Shown: one piece after another, positions 16,316 through 24,636 of the stretch
Position numbering within the stretch: the first letter of the stretch is position 1
How the letters are laid out: every line of letters starts with the position of its first letter
Origin: Aliitabrizicola sp031408575
Lineage (GTDB): Bacteria; Pseudomonadota; Alphaproteobacteria; Rhodobacterales; Rhodobacteraceae
DNA length: 27,164 nt
Reading direction: 5' to 3'
NCBI GenBank assembly: GCA_031408575.1
Contig: JANNWS010000070.1
Coordinates: forward strand, 1 to 27,164
The notes under the pieces: generated by a model
What the model saw: only the letters and a program-made list of their open reading frames with translations
What the model was told of the DNA's origin: nothing
Database searches by the model: none
Position numbers and translations under genes: made by a program

Positions 16316-16617
16316 AATACCTTGCCATTCCTTCTAGCCTGCCCGGTTGCCGTGCTACAATACGGCCTATAGTTGGTTTTTCGCCAAATCCCGCCCCCGG
16401 AATATTCAACTCTATCTAAGTGCATGATCCGCTGCGCCTTTTCGTCAGTCGCCCGAAGCTTCGGGTTTGTAGACTTTATCCATTCGCGGCGCAGGCCGCG
16501 CTGCGTCCGGGGCGGTTGTGGTGGCTGTGGCGGTGGGGAGAGGCGGTTGGTGTGAGTTGGGGTTTGACGCAAGGCATCGCTGCTGCTTAGAGAGGCTGAA
16601 CCCAGAAGGATTGACCC
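16316..16617. other. 302-base gap between tRNA-Leu and the META-domain gene
   Basis: Holds the tRNA promoter region (see the separate entry). There is also a perfect 14-base palindrome CCCGAAGCTTCGGG (16452-16465) followed by TTTGT, which has the shape of a rightward Rho-independent terminator although no plus-strand gene lies close upstream. A short hairpin CGCGGC-gcag-GCCGCG is at 16485-16500. The last 20 bases carry AGAAGGA ahead of the next gene's ATG. A small rightward RNA ending at the palindrome is possible but unsupported otherwise. Confidence 0.45.
16331..16360 (-). promoter_or_regulatory. Candidate sigma-70 promoter of tRNA-Leu
   Basis: On the minus strand TTGTAG (16355-16360) and TAGAAG (16331-16336) are separated by 18 bases. 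The -10-like box ends 15 bases before the tRNA 5' end, which fits a short leader. Both boxes are imperfect, so this is a suggestion from position and spacing. Confidence 0.35.
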
Positions 16618-17826
16618 ATGACCCGTTGCCTGACCCTTGCGATTGTCCTGCTTGGCTTCACCCCCGTGGCGCAGGCGCGCGACATAACTGGCCAGATGGC
16701 CTATCTGGAGCGGATTGCTCTGGTGGACGGGGCGCAACTGATGGTCGAATTGCGCGGGCCGGACGGCGTGGTCGCCGAGGCGCGGATTGAAACCGCCGGG
16801 CGGCAGGTGCCGCTGCCGTTTACTCTGGTCGCACCTGACAACGGCCCCTACACGCTGCAGGGCGCGATCTTTGTGGGCGGCAAGCCGGAATGGCTGTCGG
16901 CTGCGGTCGCGGTGCCAGAGGGTGAGTCGCCGGTTGATCTGGGCGTCGTGCCGTTGGCGCGCCATGTGGCCTTGGGGTTTTCCAGCCGGATGGAGTGTGG
17001 CGGAACAAGCGTGGACGTGGCGTTTGCTGGCGAAGACGTGTTGATCCGGGTCGGGGCCGAGACGATCGGGCTTGCCCCGGTCGAAGCGGCGTCCGGGGCA
17101 AGGTTTTCTGATGGGATCACACCCGAAACGGTGTTCTGGAGCAAGGGCAATGCGGCGATGGTGACGCTTCGGGGCGTCGATCTGCCAGAGTGTCTGCCGG
17201 TGATTGTGCCTGCCTTGCTACCGCTGACCGCGCGGGGGAACGAGCCGGGCTGGCGGCTGGAGTTGAGCGACGCAGGGTTCGTCTATGAGGGCAACATGGG
17301 CGAAACGCGGGTCGAGGGCCCGCTGCCGGAGGCGGTTGCCGACGGCTTTGGCGTGCAGTTCGATGCATCGGGCGATTTCGGTTTTGTGGTGGAGCGTGCG
17401 CTTTGCCGCGACACGATGACGGGGATGCCGCATCCGGTGTCGGTTACGGTGACGGACAAGGGGCAGGTGTTGCAGGGCTGCGGCGGCGCACCTGCCGACC
17501 TGCTGGCGGGCGGCTGGACCGTGGAGCATGTCGAGGGTGCGGTTTTGCCCGAGGGCGCAGAGGTGAGCATCGCGTTTGATACCGGGGCGGCGCGGGTCTT
17601 TGGAGGCAGTGGCTGCAATCGGTACAACGGCGGCTTCACGCTGAGCGGGGAAGGGCTGACTTTCGGTGCGGCGGCGGGAACGATGATGGCTTGCCCCGAG
17701 GATCTGATGGCGGTGGAGCAGGCCTTTCTGATGGGTCTGACGACAGTAGACCGGTTCGATCTGTCTGCCGACGGAGCGCTGGAGCTGTATTCCGGTAGCA
17801 CGGTGGTGGTGCGCGCGCGCCGATAA
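16618..17826 (+). CDS. Secreted multi-domain protein: YbaY-like, MliC-like, COG3650-like and META/HslJ domains
   Basis: A 402-residue exported protein with a Sec signal peptide cut after AQA (residue 20). Several small envelope domains appear to be strung together. Residues about 21-115 resemble the YbaY lipoprotein domain (ITGQMAYLERIALVDGAQLMV). About 116-195 has one cysteine pair (C127, C192) and a beta-rich layout like the MliC lysozyme-inhibitor fold. About 200-288 begins TARGNEPGWRLEL, a signature of COG3650-type proteins, and has C263 and C288. About 295-402 is a META/HslJ domain with GGSGCNRYNGGF (329-340) and MMACPEDLMAVEQAF (356-370). The domain calls are from pattern memory; META and the COG3650-like part are the firmest. 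HslJ-type proteins are linked to novobiocin and heat-stress resistance, so a role in envelope stress is inferred. Monocistronic, AGAAGGA before the ATG, hairpin after the stop. Confidence 0.82.
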   Translation: MTRCLTLAIVLLGFTPVAQARDITGQMAYLERIALVDGAQLMVELRGPDGVVAEARIETAGRQVPLPFTLVAPDNGPYTLQGAIFVGGKPEWLSAAVAVPEGESPVDLGVVPLARHVALGFSSRMECGGTSVDVAFAGEDVLIRVGAETIGLAPVEAASGARFSDGITPETVFWSKGNAAMVTLRGVDLPECLPVIVPALLPLTARGNEPGWRLELSDAGFVYEGNMGETRVEGPLPEAVADGFGVQFDASGDFGFVVERALCRDTMTGMPHPVSVTVTDKGQVLQGCGGAPADLLAGGWTVEHVEGAVLPEGAEVSIAFDTGAARVFGGSGCNRYNGGFTLSGEGLTFGAAAGTMMACPEDLMAVEQAFLMGLTTVDRFDLSADGALELYSGSTVVVRARR

Positions 17827-17846
17827 TCGTGCGTGAGCGGCAGGGG

Positions 17847-17875
17847 CTTCCCGTCTTGTCAGGCGACACGGGAAG
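17847..17875 (+). terminator. Hairpin after the META-domain gene
   Basis: CTTCCCG (17847-17853) pairs with CGGGAAG (17869-17875), and inside it TGTC pairs with GACA around an AGGC loop, leaving a 3-base bulge. It lies 20 bases past the stop codon, in the convergent space before choV. No U-run follows in either direction, so it may serve both strands weakly. Confidence 0.5.
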
Positions 17876-17935
17876 AATAGGGAAACGGGCGGAACACAGG
17901 TTCAGACGGGTGTTTTCACACCGTCCGATCCTGCG

Positions 17936-18985
17936 CTAACCCTGCGGGTTCAACAGCCGGCCCATCAGCCCCTCGGCGCGGATGGTGCCAACCACATTGC
18001 CCGCGTCAACCACGGCCACCACCTGCGCGCCGTCGCGCAGACGTTCCATCACCGTTCGAACGGGCGTGTCGGGGCCGACGCTATATGTGGCGGTACCAGC
18101 GCCCGGCACCATCACGTCACGCGCGGTCAGCACGCCCAGCGGGTTCATGTGGGCCACGAAATCGGCGACATAATCTGACGCGGGGTTTGCGATGATCTCG
18201 CGCGCGGTGCCGCATTGTACGATGCGCCCGCCCTCCATCAGGGCAATGCGGTTGCCGATCTTGAACGCCTCGTCCAGATCATGGCTGACAAAGATGATGG
18301 TCCGCTTCAGCTTGGCCTGAAGATCCAGAAGCTCATCCTGCAACCGCGTGCGGATCAGCGGGTCGAGGGCCGAAAACGGCTCGTCCATCAGCAGAATCGG
18401 GGCTTGGGTCACAAAGGCGCGCGCAAGGCCGACGCGTTGCTGCATGCCCCCCGACAATTCGCCGACCTTGCGTTCGGCCCATTGCGACAGGTTCACCAGT
18501 GCCAACTGAACATCCACCTTGTCGCGGCGCTGTTCCGGCGTCAGGCCCGCCAGTTCAAGGCCCAGACCGACATTCTCGCGGACCGTGCGCCAAGGCAGCA
18601 GCCCGAACGCCTGAAACACCATCGCGAGGTGATTTAGGCGCAGGTTCCGCAGGGTGGTGGGGTCGGCCTTGGTGACGCTGACCATCCGCTCGCCGTCATG
18701 CACGCGCACCTCGCCGCGCACCACGGGGTTCAGCGCGTTGACGCCGCGCAGCAGCGTGGATTTGCCCGAGCCGGACAGGCCCATCAGCACGAGGATTTCG
18801 CCCTTGCCCACTGTCAGCGAGCAGTCATGCACGCCCAGCACTTGGCCGCAGGCGGTCTGCACCTCGGCCCGTGTCTGGCCCTTGTCCATCAGGGGCAACG
18901 CCTGATCGGGGCGGTCGCCAAAGACGATCGAGACGTTGTCGAATTCGACCATCGGGGTCATGTCGGCGGGGGTCATGTCGGTCAT
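17936..18985 (-). CDS. choV: Choline ABC transporter ATP-binding protein ChoV
   Basis: ATPase of the choline importer, on the cytoplasmic side of the inner membrane. The 349 residues hold Walker A GLSGSGKST (69-77), Q-loop in AMVFQAFGLLPW, signature LSGGMQQR (177-184), Walker B ILLMDEP (197-203) and H235. A C-terminal regulatory part from about 280 (TARDVMVPGA... VVAVVDAGNVVG) resembles a CBS domain, as in ProV/OpuAA-type quaternary-amine transporters. It is shorter than ProV (about 400), which fits ChoV. The ATG at 18985 overlaps the choW stop as ATGA, so the two are coupled. The specific assignment to choline comes from the adjoining choX and bet genes. Confidence 0.94.
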   Translation of the reverse strand: MTDMTPADMTPMVEFDNVSIVFGDRPDQALPLMDKGQTRAEVQTACGQVLGVHDCSLTVGKGEILVLMGLSGSGKSTLLRGVNALNPVVRGEVRVHDGERMVSVTKADPTTLRNLRLNHLAMVFQAFGLLPWRTVRENVGLGLELAGLTPEQRRDKVDVQLALVNLSQWAERKVGELSGGMQQRVGLARAFVTQAPILLMDEPFSALDPLIRTRLQDELLDLQAKLKRTIIFVSHDLDEAFKIGNRIALMEGGRIVQCGTAREIIANPASDYVADFVAHMNPLGVLTARDVMVPGAGTATYSVGPDTPVRTVMERLRDGAQVVAVVDAGNVVGTIRAEGLMGRLLNPQG

Positions 18986-19815
18986 TTGCGGGTCACCCTC
19001 AGCATCCGGTCAAGCACGATGGCGACCACCACGATCACAAAGCCGGATTCGAACCCGAGCGCGGTATCCACGCGGCTGAGGGCTTGCACGACCGGTTTGC
19101 CAAGGCCGTCAGCGCCAACATAGGCGGCAATCACCACCATCGAGAGGGACAGCATGATCGTCTGGTTCAGCCCTGCCATGATCTGCGGAAAGGCGTAAGG
19201 CAACTCCACCTTCCACAGGCGTTGCTGGGGGGTGGCCCCGAACGAGGTTGCGGCCTCGAGCAGCGTCAGGGGTGTGGTGGAAATGCCCAGATAGGTCAGG
19301 CGGATCGGGGCGGGCAGCACGAAGATCACCGTGGCTATCAGGCCCGGCACCATGCCCAGGCCGAAGAAGATGATCGCGGGGATCAAATAGACGAAGGTCG
19401 GCAGCGTCTGCATCAGGTCAAGCACCGGGCTGATGGCTGCATAGGCTTTGGGGCGGTGTGCCAGCCAGATGCCGATCGGCACGCCAAGGCCCATGCAAAC
19501 CACGCAGGAGGACAGCACAAGTGCCAGGCTTTCGGTGGTTTCTTCCCAATAGTCCTGATTGAGGATGAACAGAAAGCCAAGCAGCACCAGCAGGCAGGTT
19601 TTCCACGAGCGTTGCAGATACCATGTCACGGCCACGAACACCGCGATGATCAGGATCGGCGGCGGCGCCTGCAACGCCCACAGCACGCAGGCGATCAGCC
19701 AGTCCATCACCTCGGACAGGCCGTCAAAGAACCAGCGCGCGTTGGATTTCAGCCAGTCGAAGGCCAGCTCTGCGGTGTCGCCTACGGGGATCTTTGGAAT
19801 GTTCAGCCAGTCCAT
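18982..19815 (-). CDS. choW: Choline ABC transporter permease ChoW
   Basis: Inner-membrane channel of the choline importer. It has 277 residues counting from the ATG at 19815. The frame stays open upstream into choX, but MDWLNIPKIPVGDTAELAFDWL is the normal family opening. An N-terminal region and helices at about 52-85, 95-120, 130-152, 156-172, 218-236 and 256-272 are visible. The ATPase-coupling EAA loop is EAATSFGATPQQRLWKVELP at 187-206. FLFILNQDYWEETTESLALV is typical of the ProW/OpuAB/ChoW group. It follows choX by 64 bases, with an intervening hairpin that should reduce its expression relative to choX, and overlaps choV by 4 bases. Confidence 0.94.
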   Translation of the reverse strand: MDWLNIPKIPVGDTAELAFDWLKSNARWFFDGLSEVMDWLIACVLWALQAPPPILIIAVFVAVTWYLQRSWKTCLLVLLGFLFILNQDYWEETTESLALVLSSCVVCMGLGVPIGIWLAHRPKAYAAISPVLDLMQTLPTFVYLIPAIIFFGLGMVPGLIATVIFVLPAPIRLTYLGISTTPLTLLEAATSFGATPQQRLWKVELPYAFPQIMAGLNQTIMLSLSMVVIAAYVGADGLGKPVVQALSRVDTALGFESGFVIVVVAIVLDRMLRVTRK

Positions 19816-19844
19816 CTCGGTCCACCCTGCGCGCTTTGGAAGGG

Positions 19845-19869
19845 AAAAGGCCCCGGAACGTCGGGGGCC
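19845..19869 (-). terminator. Intra-operon attenuating hairpin between choX and choW
   Basis: On the minus strand, GGCCCC and GGGGCC (19849-19869 as a whole) form a GC-rich stem with a loop of about nine bases, followed directly by TTTT (19848-19845). That is the form of a Rho-independent terminator. It sits just after the choX stop and before choW. Partial termination here would give far more binding protein than permease, as is usual for ABC importers. Confidence 0.7.
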
Positions 19870-19879
19870 AGTCTTTGGC

Positions 19880-20809
19880 TTATTGCAGTGCCGCCGTGAT
19901 AGCAGCCGCGGTATCGCCGCCATCTTTGGTGGTTACACCGGCAAGCCACGGCACCACGGCATCGGGATTGGTCTGCAGCCAAGCCTTGGCTGCATCGGCC
20001 GGGTCCATGCCCTCATCGAGAATTTTGCCCATCACCTCGTTTTCCATCGCAAGTGTGAATTCCAGGTTCTGCAGCAACTTGCCGATATTCGGGCATTCGG
20101 TCACATAACCTGCGCGGGTGTTGGTGGCGACAGTGGCACCACCAAGGTTCGGGCCAAAGAAATCGTCGCCCCCCGTCAGGTAAGTCATGTCAAAATTGGC
20201 GTTCATCGGGTGGGGCTCCCAGCCCAGAAAGATTACCGGCTCGCCGCGCTCATCGGCGCGGGCGACCTGTGCGAGCATCCCTTGTTCCGAGCTTTCGACA
20301 ACCTCGAATCCGTCCAGACCAAAGGCATTGGCCGCGACCATGTCCATGATCAGGCGGTTGCCATCATTGCCCGCTTCGATCCCGTAGATCTTGCCATCGA
20401 GCGCGTCTTTCTGCGCGGCGATGTCGGCGAAATCCTTGATTCCCAGTTCCGCGCCTTTGGCATTGGTGACGAGCGTATATTTCGCGCCTTCAAGGTTCGT
20501 GCGGACGGTATCGACGGTGCCAGCTTCACGGTAGGGGGCGATGTCGGCCTCCATCGTCGGCATCCAGTTGCCCAGAAACACGTCAATATCGCCTTCGGCC
20601 ATCGAGGTATAGGTGACCGGCACGGCCAGAACCTTGATGTCTGTCTCATATCCCAGCGCGTCGATAATAAGCGTCGTTACGGCGGTGGTGGCGGTGATGT
20701 CCGTCCAGCCCACGTCGGAAAAGGTTACCTTGTCGCAGCCTTCGGCAAAGGCCGGTGCTGTGGCAAGTGCAAGCGCGCTGAACAGCAGCGCGGTGCGGAT
20801 GGTTGTCAT
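19880..20809 (-). CDS. choX: Choline-binding periplasmic protein ChoX
   Basis: Substrate-binding protein that captures choline (and weakly acetylcholine) in the periplasm for ChoWV. It has 309 residues from the ATG at 20809, which has GGGGAGC upstream. The signal peptide is cut after AFA at residue 22. The choline cage known from Sinorhizobium meliloti ChoX (W43, D45, W90, Y119, N156, W205, from memory) is matched at a constant offset of eight residues: W35, D37, W82, Y111, N148 and W197. C25 and C239 could form a disulfide. The open frame runs upstream into the betI promoter region, but only 20809 gives a signal peptide. First gene of choXWV, divergent from betI. Confidence 0.96.
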   Translation of the reverse strand: MTTIRTALLFSALALATAPAFAEGCDKVTFSDVGWTDITATTAVTTLIIDALGYETDIKVLAVPVTYTSMAEGDIDVFLGNWMPTMEADIAPYREAGTVDTVRTNLEGAKYTLVTNAKGAELGIKDFADIAAQKDALDGKIYGIEAGNDGNRLIMDMVAANAFGLDGFEVVESSEQGMLAQVARADERGEPVIFLGWEPHPMNANFDMTYLTGGDDFFGPNLGGATVATNTRAGYVTECPNIGKLLQNLEFTLAMENEVMGKILDEGMDPADAAKAWLQTNPDAVVPWLAGVTTKDGGDTAAAITAALQ

Positions 20810-20828
20810 GGAAGCTCCCCGTTTTTTG

Positions 20829-20848
20829 TTGATTGACGAGTCAATTAA
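20829..20848. promoter_or_regulatory. BetI-type operator palindrome between choX and betI
   Basis: The perfect inverted repeat ATTGAC-ga-GTCAAT (20832-20845) lies in the longer near-palindrome TTGATTGACGAGTCAATTAA. It sits 20 bases before choX and 46 before betI, in the only control region shared by the two divergent units. The ATTGA...TCAAT core resembles the known BetI box of the E. coli bet genes. Repression by BetI, relieved by choline, is inferred from this position and family. Confidence 0.72.
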
Positions 20849-20894
20849 CTTCAAGCTAGCAGCGGAACGCAAGCATTTTTGCAAGGGACCGCCG

Positions 20895-21482
20895 ATGCCG
20901 AAGCTGGGGATGGAGCCTATCCGAAAGGCGGCGCTGGTCAACGCCACGATTGCCGAGATCGGGCGGACCGGCAATCTTGACGTGACGGTAAGCCAGATTG
21001 CCAAGCGGGCGGGCATGTCTTCGGCATTGGCGCACCACTATTTCGGCGGGAAAGAGACGATGTTTCTGGCGGCGATGCGCCATGTTCTGACGCTTTACGG
21101 GGCCGAGGTGGGCGGGGCGCTGGCGATGGCCGTGGGACATGAGGCGCGGCTTCACGCCGTCGTGCGCGCCTCTTTCGGTCCGGCGAACTTCCGCCGCGAA
21201 GTCGTGGGGGCATGGCTGAATTTCTACGTTATGGCGCAGACGATGCCCGAGGCACGGCGGCTGCTGGGGGTGTATCAGCGCAGGCTGCGCTCGAATCTGA
21301 TGCACGATCTGCGGCCGCTGGTCGGCGTGCGCGCTGCGAGGGTGTCCGAGACACTGGCGGCGCTGATCGACGGGGTCTATCTGCGCCAGGCGCTGAGCCC
21401 CGCAAGCCCGGACGGAGCGGCGGCAATAGCCCTGGTGCTTGATGCGCTGACGATAGAACTGGCACCGGGGGTAGCCCGGTGA
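20895..21482 (+). CDS. betI: Choline-responsive TetR-family repressor BetI
   Basis: A 195-residue TetR-type regulator from the ATG at 20895, with AAGGGA seven bases upstream. The N-terminal helix-turn-helix spans about residues 29-50 (DVTVSQIAKRAGMSSALAHHYF). MPKLGMEPIRKAALVNATI is the conserved opening of BetI and sets the start, although the frame is open further upstream. FRREVVGAWLNFY and the C-terminal IDGVYLRQAL are also typical of the group. It should repress both choXWV and its own operon through the palindrome at 20829-20848 and release on choline binding. It overlaps betC by 4 bases (GTGA). Confidence 0.95.
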   Translation: MPKLGMEPIRKAALVNATIAEIGRTGNLDVTVSQIAKRAGMSSALAHHYFGGKETMFLAAMRHVLTLYGAEVGGALAMAVGHEARLHAVVRASFGPANFRREVVGAWLNFYVMAQTMPEARRLLGVYQRRLRSNLMHDLRPLVGVRAARVSETLAALIDGVYLRQALSPASPDGAAAIALVLDALTIELAPGVAR

Positions 21483-22987
21483 GCCAGCCCAACATCCTGA
21501 TTTTCATGGTGGATCAGCTTTCGGGGACGTTCTTCCCCGATGGTCCCGCCGACTGGCTGCATGCCCCGAACCTCAAGGCGCTGGCAGCGCGGTCGGTGCG
21601 GTTTGCCAATACCTATACCGCCTCGCCGCTCTGCGCGCCCGCCCGTGCCGCGTTTATGTCGGGGCAGTTGCCGTCGCGCACCGGCGTTTATGACAACGCC
21701 GCCGAGTTTCGCAGCGATATTCCGACCTTCGCGCATCATCTGCGCCGCGCGGGCTATCAGACGATACTGGCGGGCAAGATGCATTTCGTTGGCCCCGACC
21801 AGATGCACGGATTTGAGGAGCGATTGACAACCGACATCTACCCCGCCGATTTCGGCTGGACACCGGACTATCGCAAGCCCGGCGAACGGATCGACTGGTG
21901 GTATCACAACATGGGGTCGGTAACGGGCGCGGGCGTGGCCGAGATCACCAACCAGATGGAATATGATGACGAGGTGGCGTTTCACGCGACGCAAAAGGTC
22001 TATGATCTGGCGCGCGGTGGCGATGCCCGCCCGTGGATGATGACCGTCAGCTTCACGCATCCGCATGATCCCTATGTGGCGCGCAAGAAATACTGGGATC
22101 TTTATGCCGATTGCGCGCATCTGATGCCCACAGTGCCACCGATTCCCTATGCCGAACATGACACCCATTCGCGTCGCATCCTGGATGCCAGCGACTGGCA
22201 CAGCTATGCCCTGACCGATGAGATGGTGGCGCGGTCGCGCCGCGCCTATTTCGCCAATATCTCTTACCTTGATGACAAGATCGGCGAGGTTCTGACGGCG
22301 CTGGAGTCGATGCGGCAAGAGGCTGTGATCGTCGTCGTCTCGGACCACGGCGACATGCTGGGCGAGCGTGGGCTTTGGTTCAAGATGTCCTTCCTGGACG
22401 GATCGGCGCGGGTTCCGTTGATGATTGCGGCACCGGGTCTGGTGCCGGGGCGGGTGGATCAGCCGGTATCAATCCTCGATCTGACACCGACGCTTTGCGA
22501 TCTCGCGGGGGTGTCGCTGGATGAGATTATGGAATGGACCGACGGCGTGTCGCTGATCCCGTTGGCGACGGGGCAGGGCGGTCGCTGTGCCGTGCCGATG
22601 GAATATGCGGCAGAGGCCAGCGAGGCACCCCTGGTGGGCCTGCGCAAAGGGCGCTGGAAACTGGTGCTATGCAGTCTTGACCCCGATCAGCTTTTCGACA
22701 TGGAGGCCGATCCGCACGAGTCGGTGAACCTTGCCGCCGATCCGGCCCATGCTGAAACGCTTGCTGCCCTAAAGGCCGACGCTGCGGTGCGCTGGGATGT
22801 GGCACGCTTTGATGCCGATGTGCGCGCCAGTCAGGCCCGGCGCCGGGTGGTTTATGAGGCGCTGCGAAGCGGCAGTTACTCCCCATGGGATTGCCAGCCG
22901 CTGCAAAAGGCGTCCGAGCGGTACATGCGCAATCACATGGACCTGAACGTGCTGGAAACGCAGCAGCGGTTCCCAAGGGGCGAATGA
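21479..22987 (+). CDS. betC: Choline-sulfatase BetC
   Basis: Cytoplasmic sulfatase that releases choline from choline-O-sulfate, feeding the betaine pathway. The 502 residues match the family (about 500-512). The sulfatase signature CAPARAAFMSG at 52-62 holds C52, the cysteine converted to formylglycine, with P54 and R56 of the C-x-P-x-R motif. The N-terminal NILIFMVDQLSG carries metal-ligand D12. A second metal site is in VVSDHGDMLGERGLW. The C-terminal segment with RYMRNHMDLNVLE matches the family-specific C-terminal domain. The start is GTG at 21479, overlapping the betI stop as GTGA, and the end overlaps betA as ATGA. A formylglycine-generating enzyme must be supplied from elsewhere. Confidence 0.96.
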   Translation: MSQPNILIFMVDQLSGTFFPDGPADWLHAPNLKALAARSVRFANTYTASPLCAPARAAFMSGQLPSRTGVYDNAAEFRSDIPTFAHHLRRAGYQTILAGKMHFVGPDQMHGFEERLTTDIYPADFGWTPDYRKPGERIDWWYHNMGSVTGAGVAEITNQMEYDDEVAFHATQKVYDLARGGDARPWMMTVSFTHPHDPYVARKKYWDLYADCAHLMPTVPPIPYAEHDTHSRRILDASDWHSYALTDEMVARSRRAYFANISYLDDKIGEVLTALESMRQEAVIVVVSDHGDMLGERGLWFKMSFLDGSARVPLMIAAPGLVPGRVDQPVSILDLTPTLCDLAGVSLDEIMEWTDGVSLIPLATGQGGRCAVPMEYAAEASEAPLVGLRKGRWKLVLCSLDPDQLFDMEADPHESVNLAADPAHAETLAALKADAAVRWDVARFDADVRASQARRRVVYEALRSGSYSPWDCQPLQKASERYMRNHMDLNVLETQQRFPRGE

Positions 22988-24636
22988 TGACGGCGGATGT
23001 GGTGATTGTGGGGGCCGGTTCGGCAGGCTGTGCGATGGCCTACCGGCTGGGCGAGGCCGGGGTGCGCGTCACGGTGATCGAGCATGGCGGCACCGATGCC
23101 GGGCCGTTCATCCAGATGCCTGCCGCCTTGTCCTATCCGATGAACATGGGGATTTACGACTGGGGTCTGCACACCGAACCCGAACCGCATCTGGGCGGGC
23201 GCGTCCTCGCCACCCCGCGCGGCAAGGTGCTGGGCGGATCGTCCAGCATCAACGGCATGGTCTATGTGCGCGGCCATGCCCGCGACTTTGACCATTGGGC
23301 GGAAGCGGGGGCTGCGGGCTGGGCCTATGCCGATGTGCTGCCCTATTTCAAGCGGATGGAGCATTGGCACGGCGAGGGTGACGCCACATGGCGCGGCCAT
23401 GACGGGCCGCTGCACATCACGCGCGGGCCGCGCGACAACCCGCTGTTCGATGCGTTCATCGAGGCGGGCCGACAGGCCGGCTATCCGGTGACGGCGGATT
23501 ACAACGGGCAGGCACAGGAAGGCTTTGGCCCGATGGAGGCCACGATCTGGAAGGGGCGGCGCTGGTCGGCCGCCAACGCCTATCTGCGCCCCGCAATGAA
23601 GCGCGGCAATGTGCAGGTGGTGCGTGCCTTGGCCCGCCGGGTGGTGATCGAGAACGGCCGGGCCGTGGGGGTCGAAGTCTTGCAGGGTGGACAGGTCCGG
23701 GTGATTGCGGCACGGCGCGAGGTGGTGCTTGCTGCCTCGTCGATCAATTCCCCGAAACTGCTGATGCTGTCGGGTATCGGGCCTGCGGCGCATCTGGCCG
23801 AACACGGGATTGCGGTGGTGGCCGACCGCCCCGGAGTGGGGGCGAACCTGCAGGATCATATGGAATTGTATCTGCAATTCGCGGCCAGCCAGCCAATCAC
23901 GCTGTTCAAACACTGGAACCTTTGGGGCAAGGCCACCATCGGGGCGCAATGGCTGTTCACCGGGCGCGGTCTTGGCGCGTCGAACCAGTTCGAGGCCTGA
24001 GCCTTCATCCGCTCGCGCTCCGGCGTGGATTATCCCGACATCCAGTATCATTTCCTTCCCATCGCCGTGCGCTATGACGGCAAAGTGGCCCCGGAGGGAC
24101 ACGGCTTTCAGGCCCATGTCGGCCCGATGCGGTCAAAGTCGCGCGGGTCGGTCACGCTGCGGTCGGCCGACCCGGCAGCGCCCCCGGTGATCCGGTTCAA
24201 CTACATGTCCCACCCCGACGATTGGGAGGATTTCCGCAATTGCATCCGCCTGACGCGCGAGATTTTCGGGCAGGACGCGATGAAGGACCATGTCCGGCAC
24301 GAGATCCAGCCGGGTTCGGCGGTGCAGTCGGACGAAGCACTTGATGCCTTCATCCGCGATCATGCCGAAAGCGCCTATCACCCCTGCGGTACGGCGCGGA
24401 TGGGGCATGCCCGCGACCCGATGGCGGTGGTCGATCCGGAATGCCGGGTGATCGGGGTCGCGGGGCTGCGCGTTGCCGACAGTTCGATTTTTCCGCGCGT
24501 GACCAATGGCAACCTGAATGCGCCGTCGATCATGGTGGGGGAAAAGGCGGCGGACCACGTGCTGGGCGTGACCCCGCTTGCGCCCGAGAATCTGGAGCCA
24601 TGGATCAGCCCGCGCTGGGCGTCGGCACAACGGTAG
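22984..24636 (+). pseudogene. betA: Choline dehydrogenase betA interrupted by an in-frame TGA at codon 339
   Basis: FAD-dependent GMC oxidoreductase that oxidises choline to betaine aldehyde. From the ATG at 22984 (overlapping betC as ATGA, AAGGGG upstream) to the stop at 24634-24636 there are 550 sense-length codons, the normal BetA size. The FAD motif VGAGSAG is at 9-15, the GMC signature GKVLGGSSSINGMVYVRGH at about 80-98, and the catalytic-histidine region YHPCGTARMG and NGNLNAPSIM near the C-terminus are intact. Codon 339 (23998-24000) is TGA, between SNQFEA and AFIRSRSGVDYPDIQYHF. Both sides stay in the same frame and look functional. Relatives have Cys or Gly about here, so TGC or GGA to TGA would explain it. 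A recent nonsense mutation or a sequencing error are the leading explanations. No selenocysteine hairpin is evident. Confidence 0.93.

Noticed and set aside
23998..24045. Selenocysteine insertion at the betA TGA
   Set aside because: No hairpin with the usual spacing and apical loop is evident in the bases after the TGA, and BetA is not a known selenoprotein family. A nonsense mutation or sequence error is simpler.
22933..24117. 394-codon minus-strand frame across the betA stop
   Set aside because: It is antisense to betA, which shows GMC motifs on both sides of the stop. The antisense frame resembles no known protein.
17936..24636. Proline/betaine (ProU/OpuA) transporter instead of a choline transporter
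   Set aside because: The binding protein has the full ChoX choline cage at constant spacing and sits beside betI and betC, so choline is the better substrate call.
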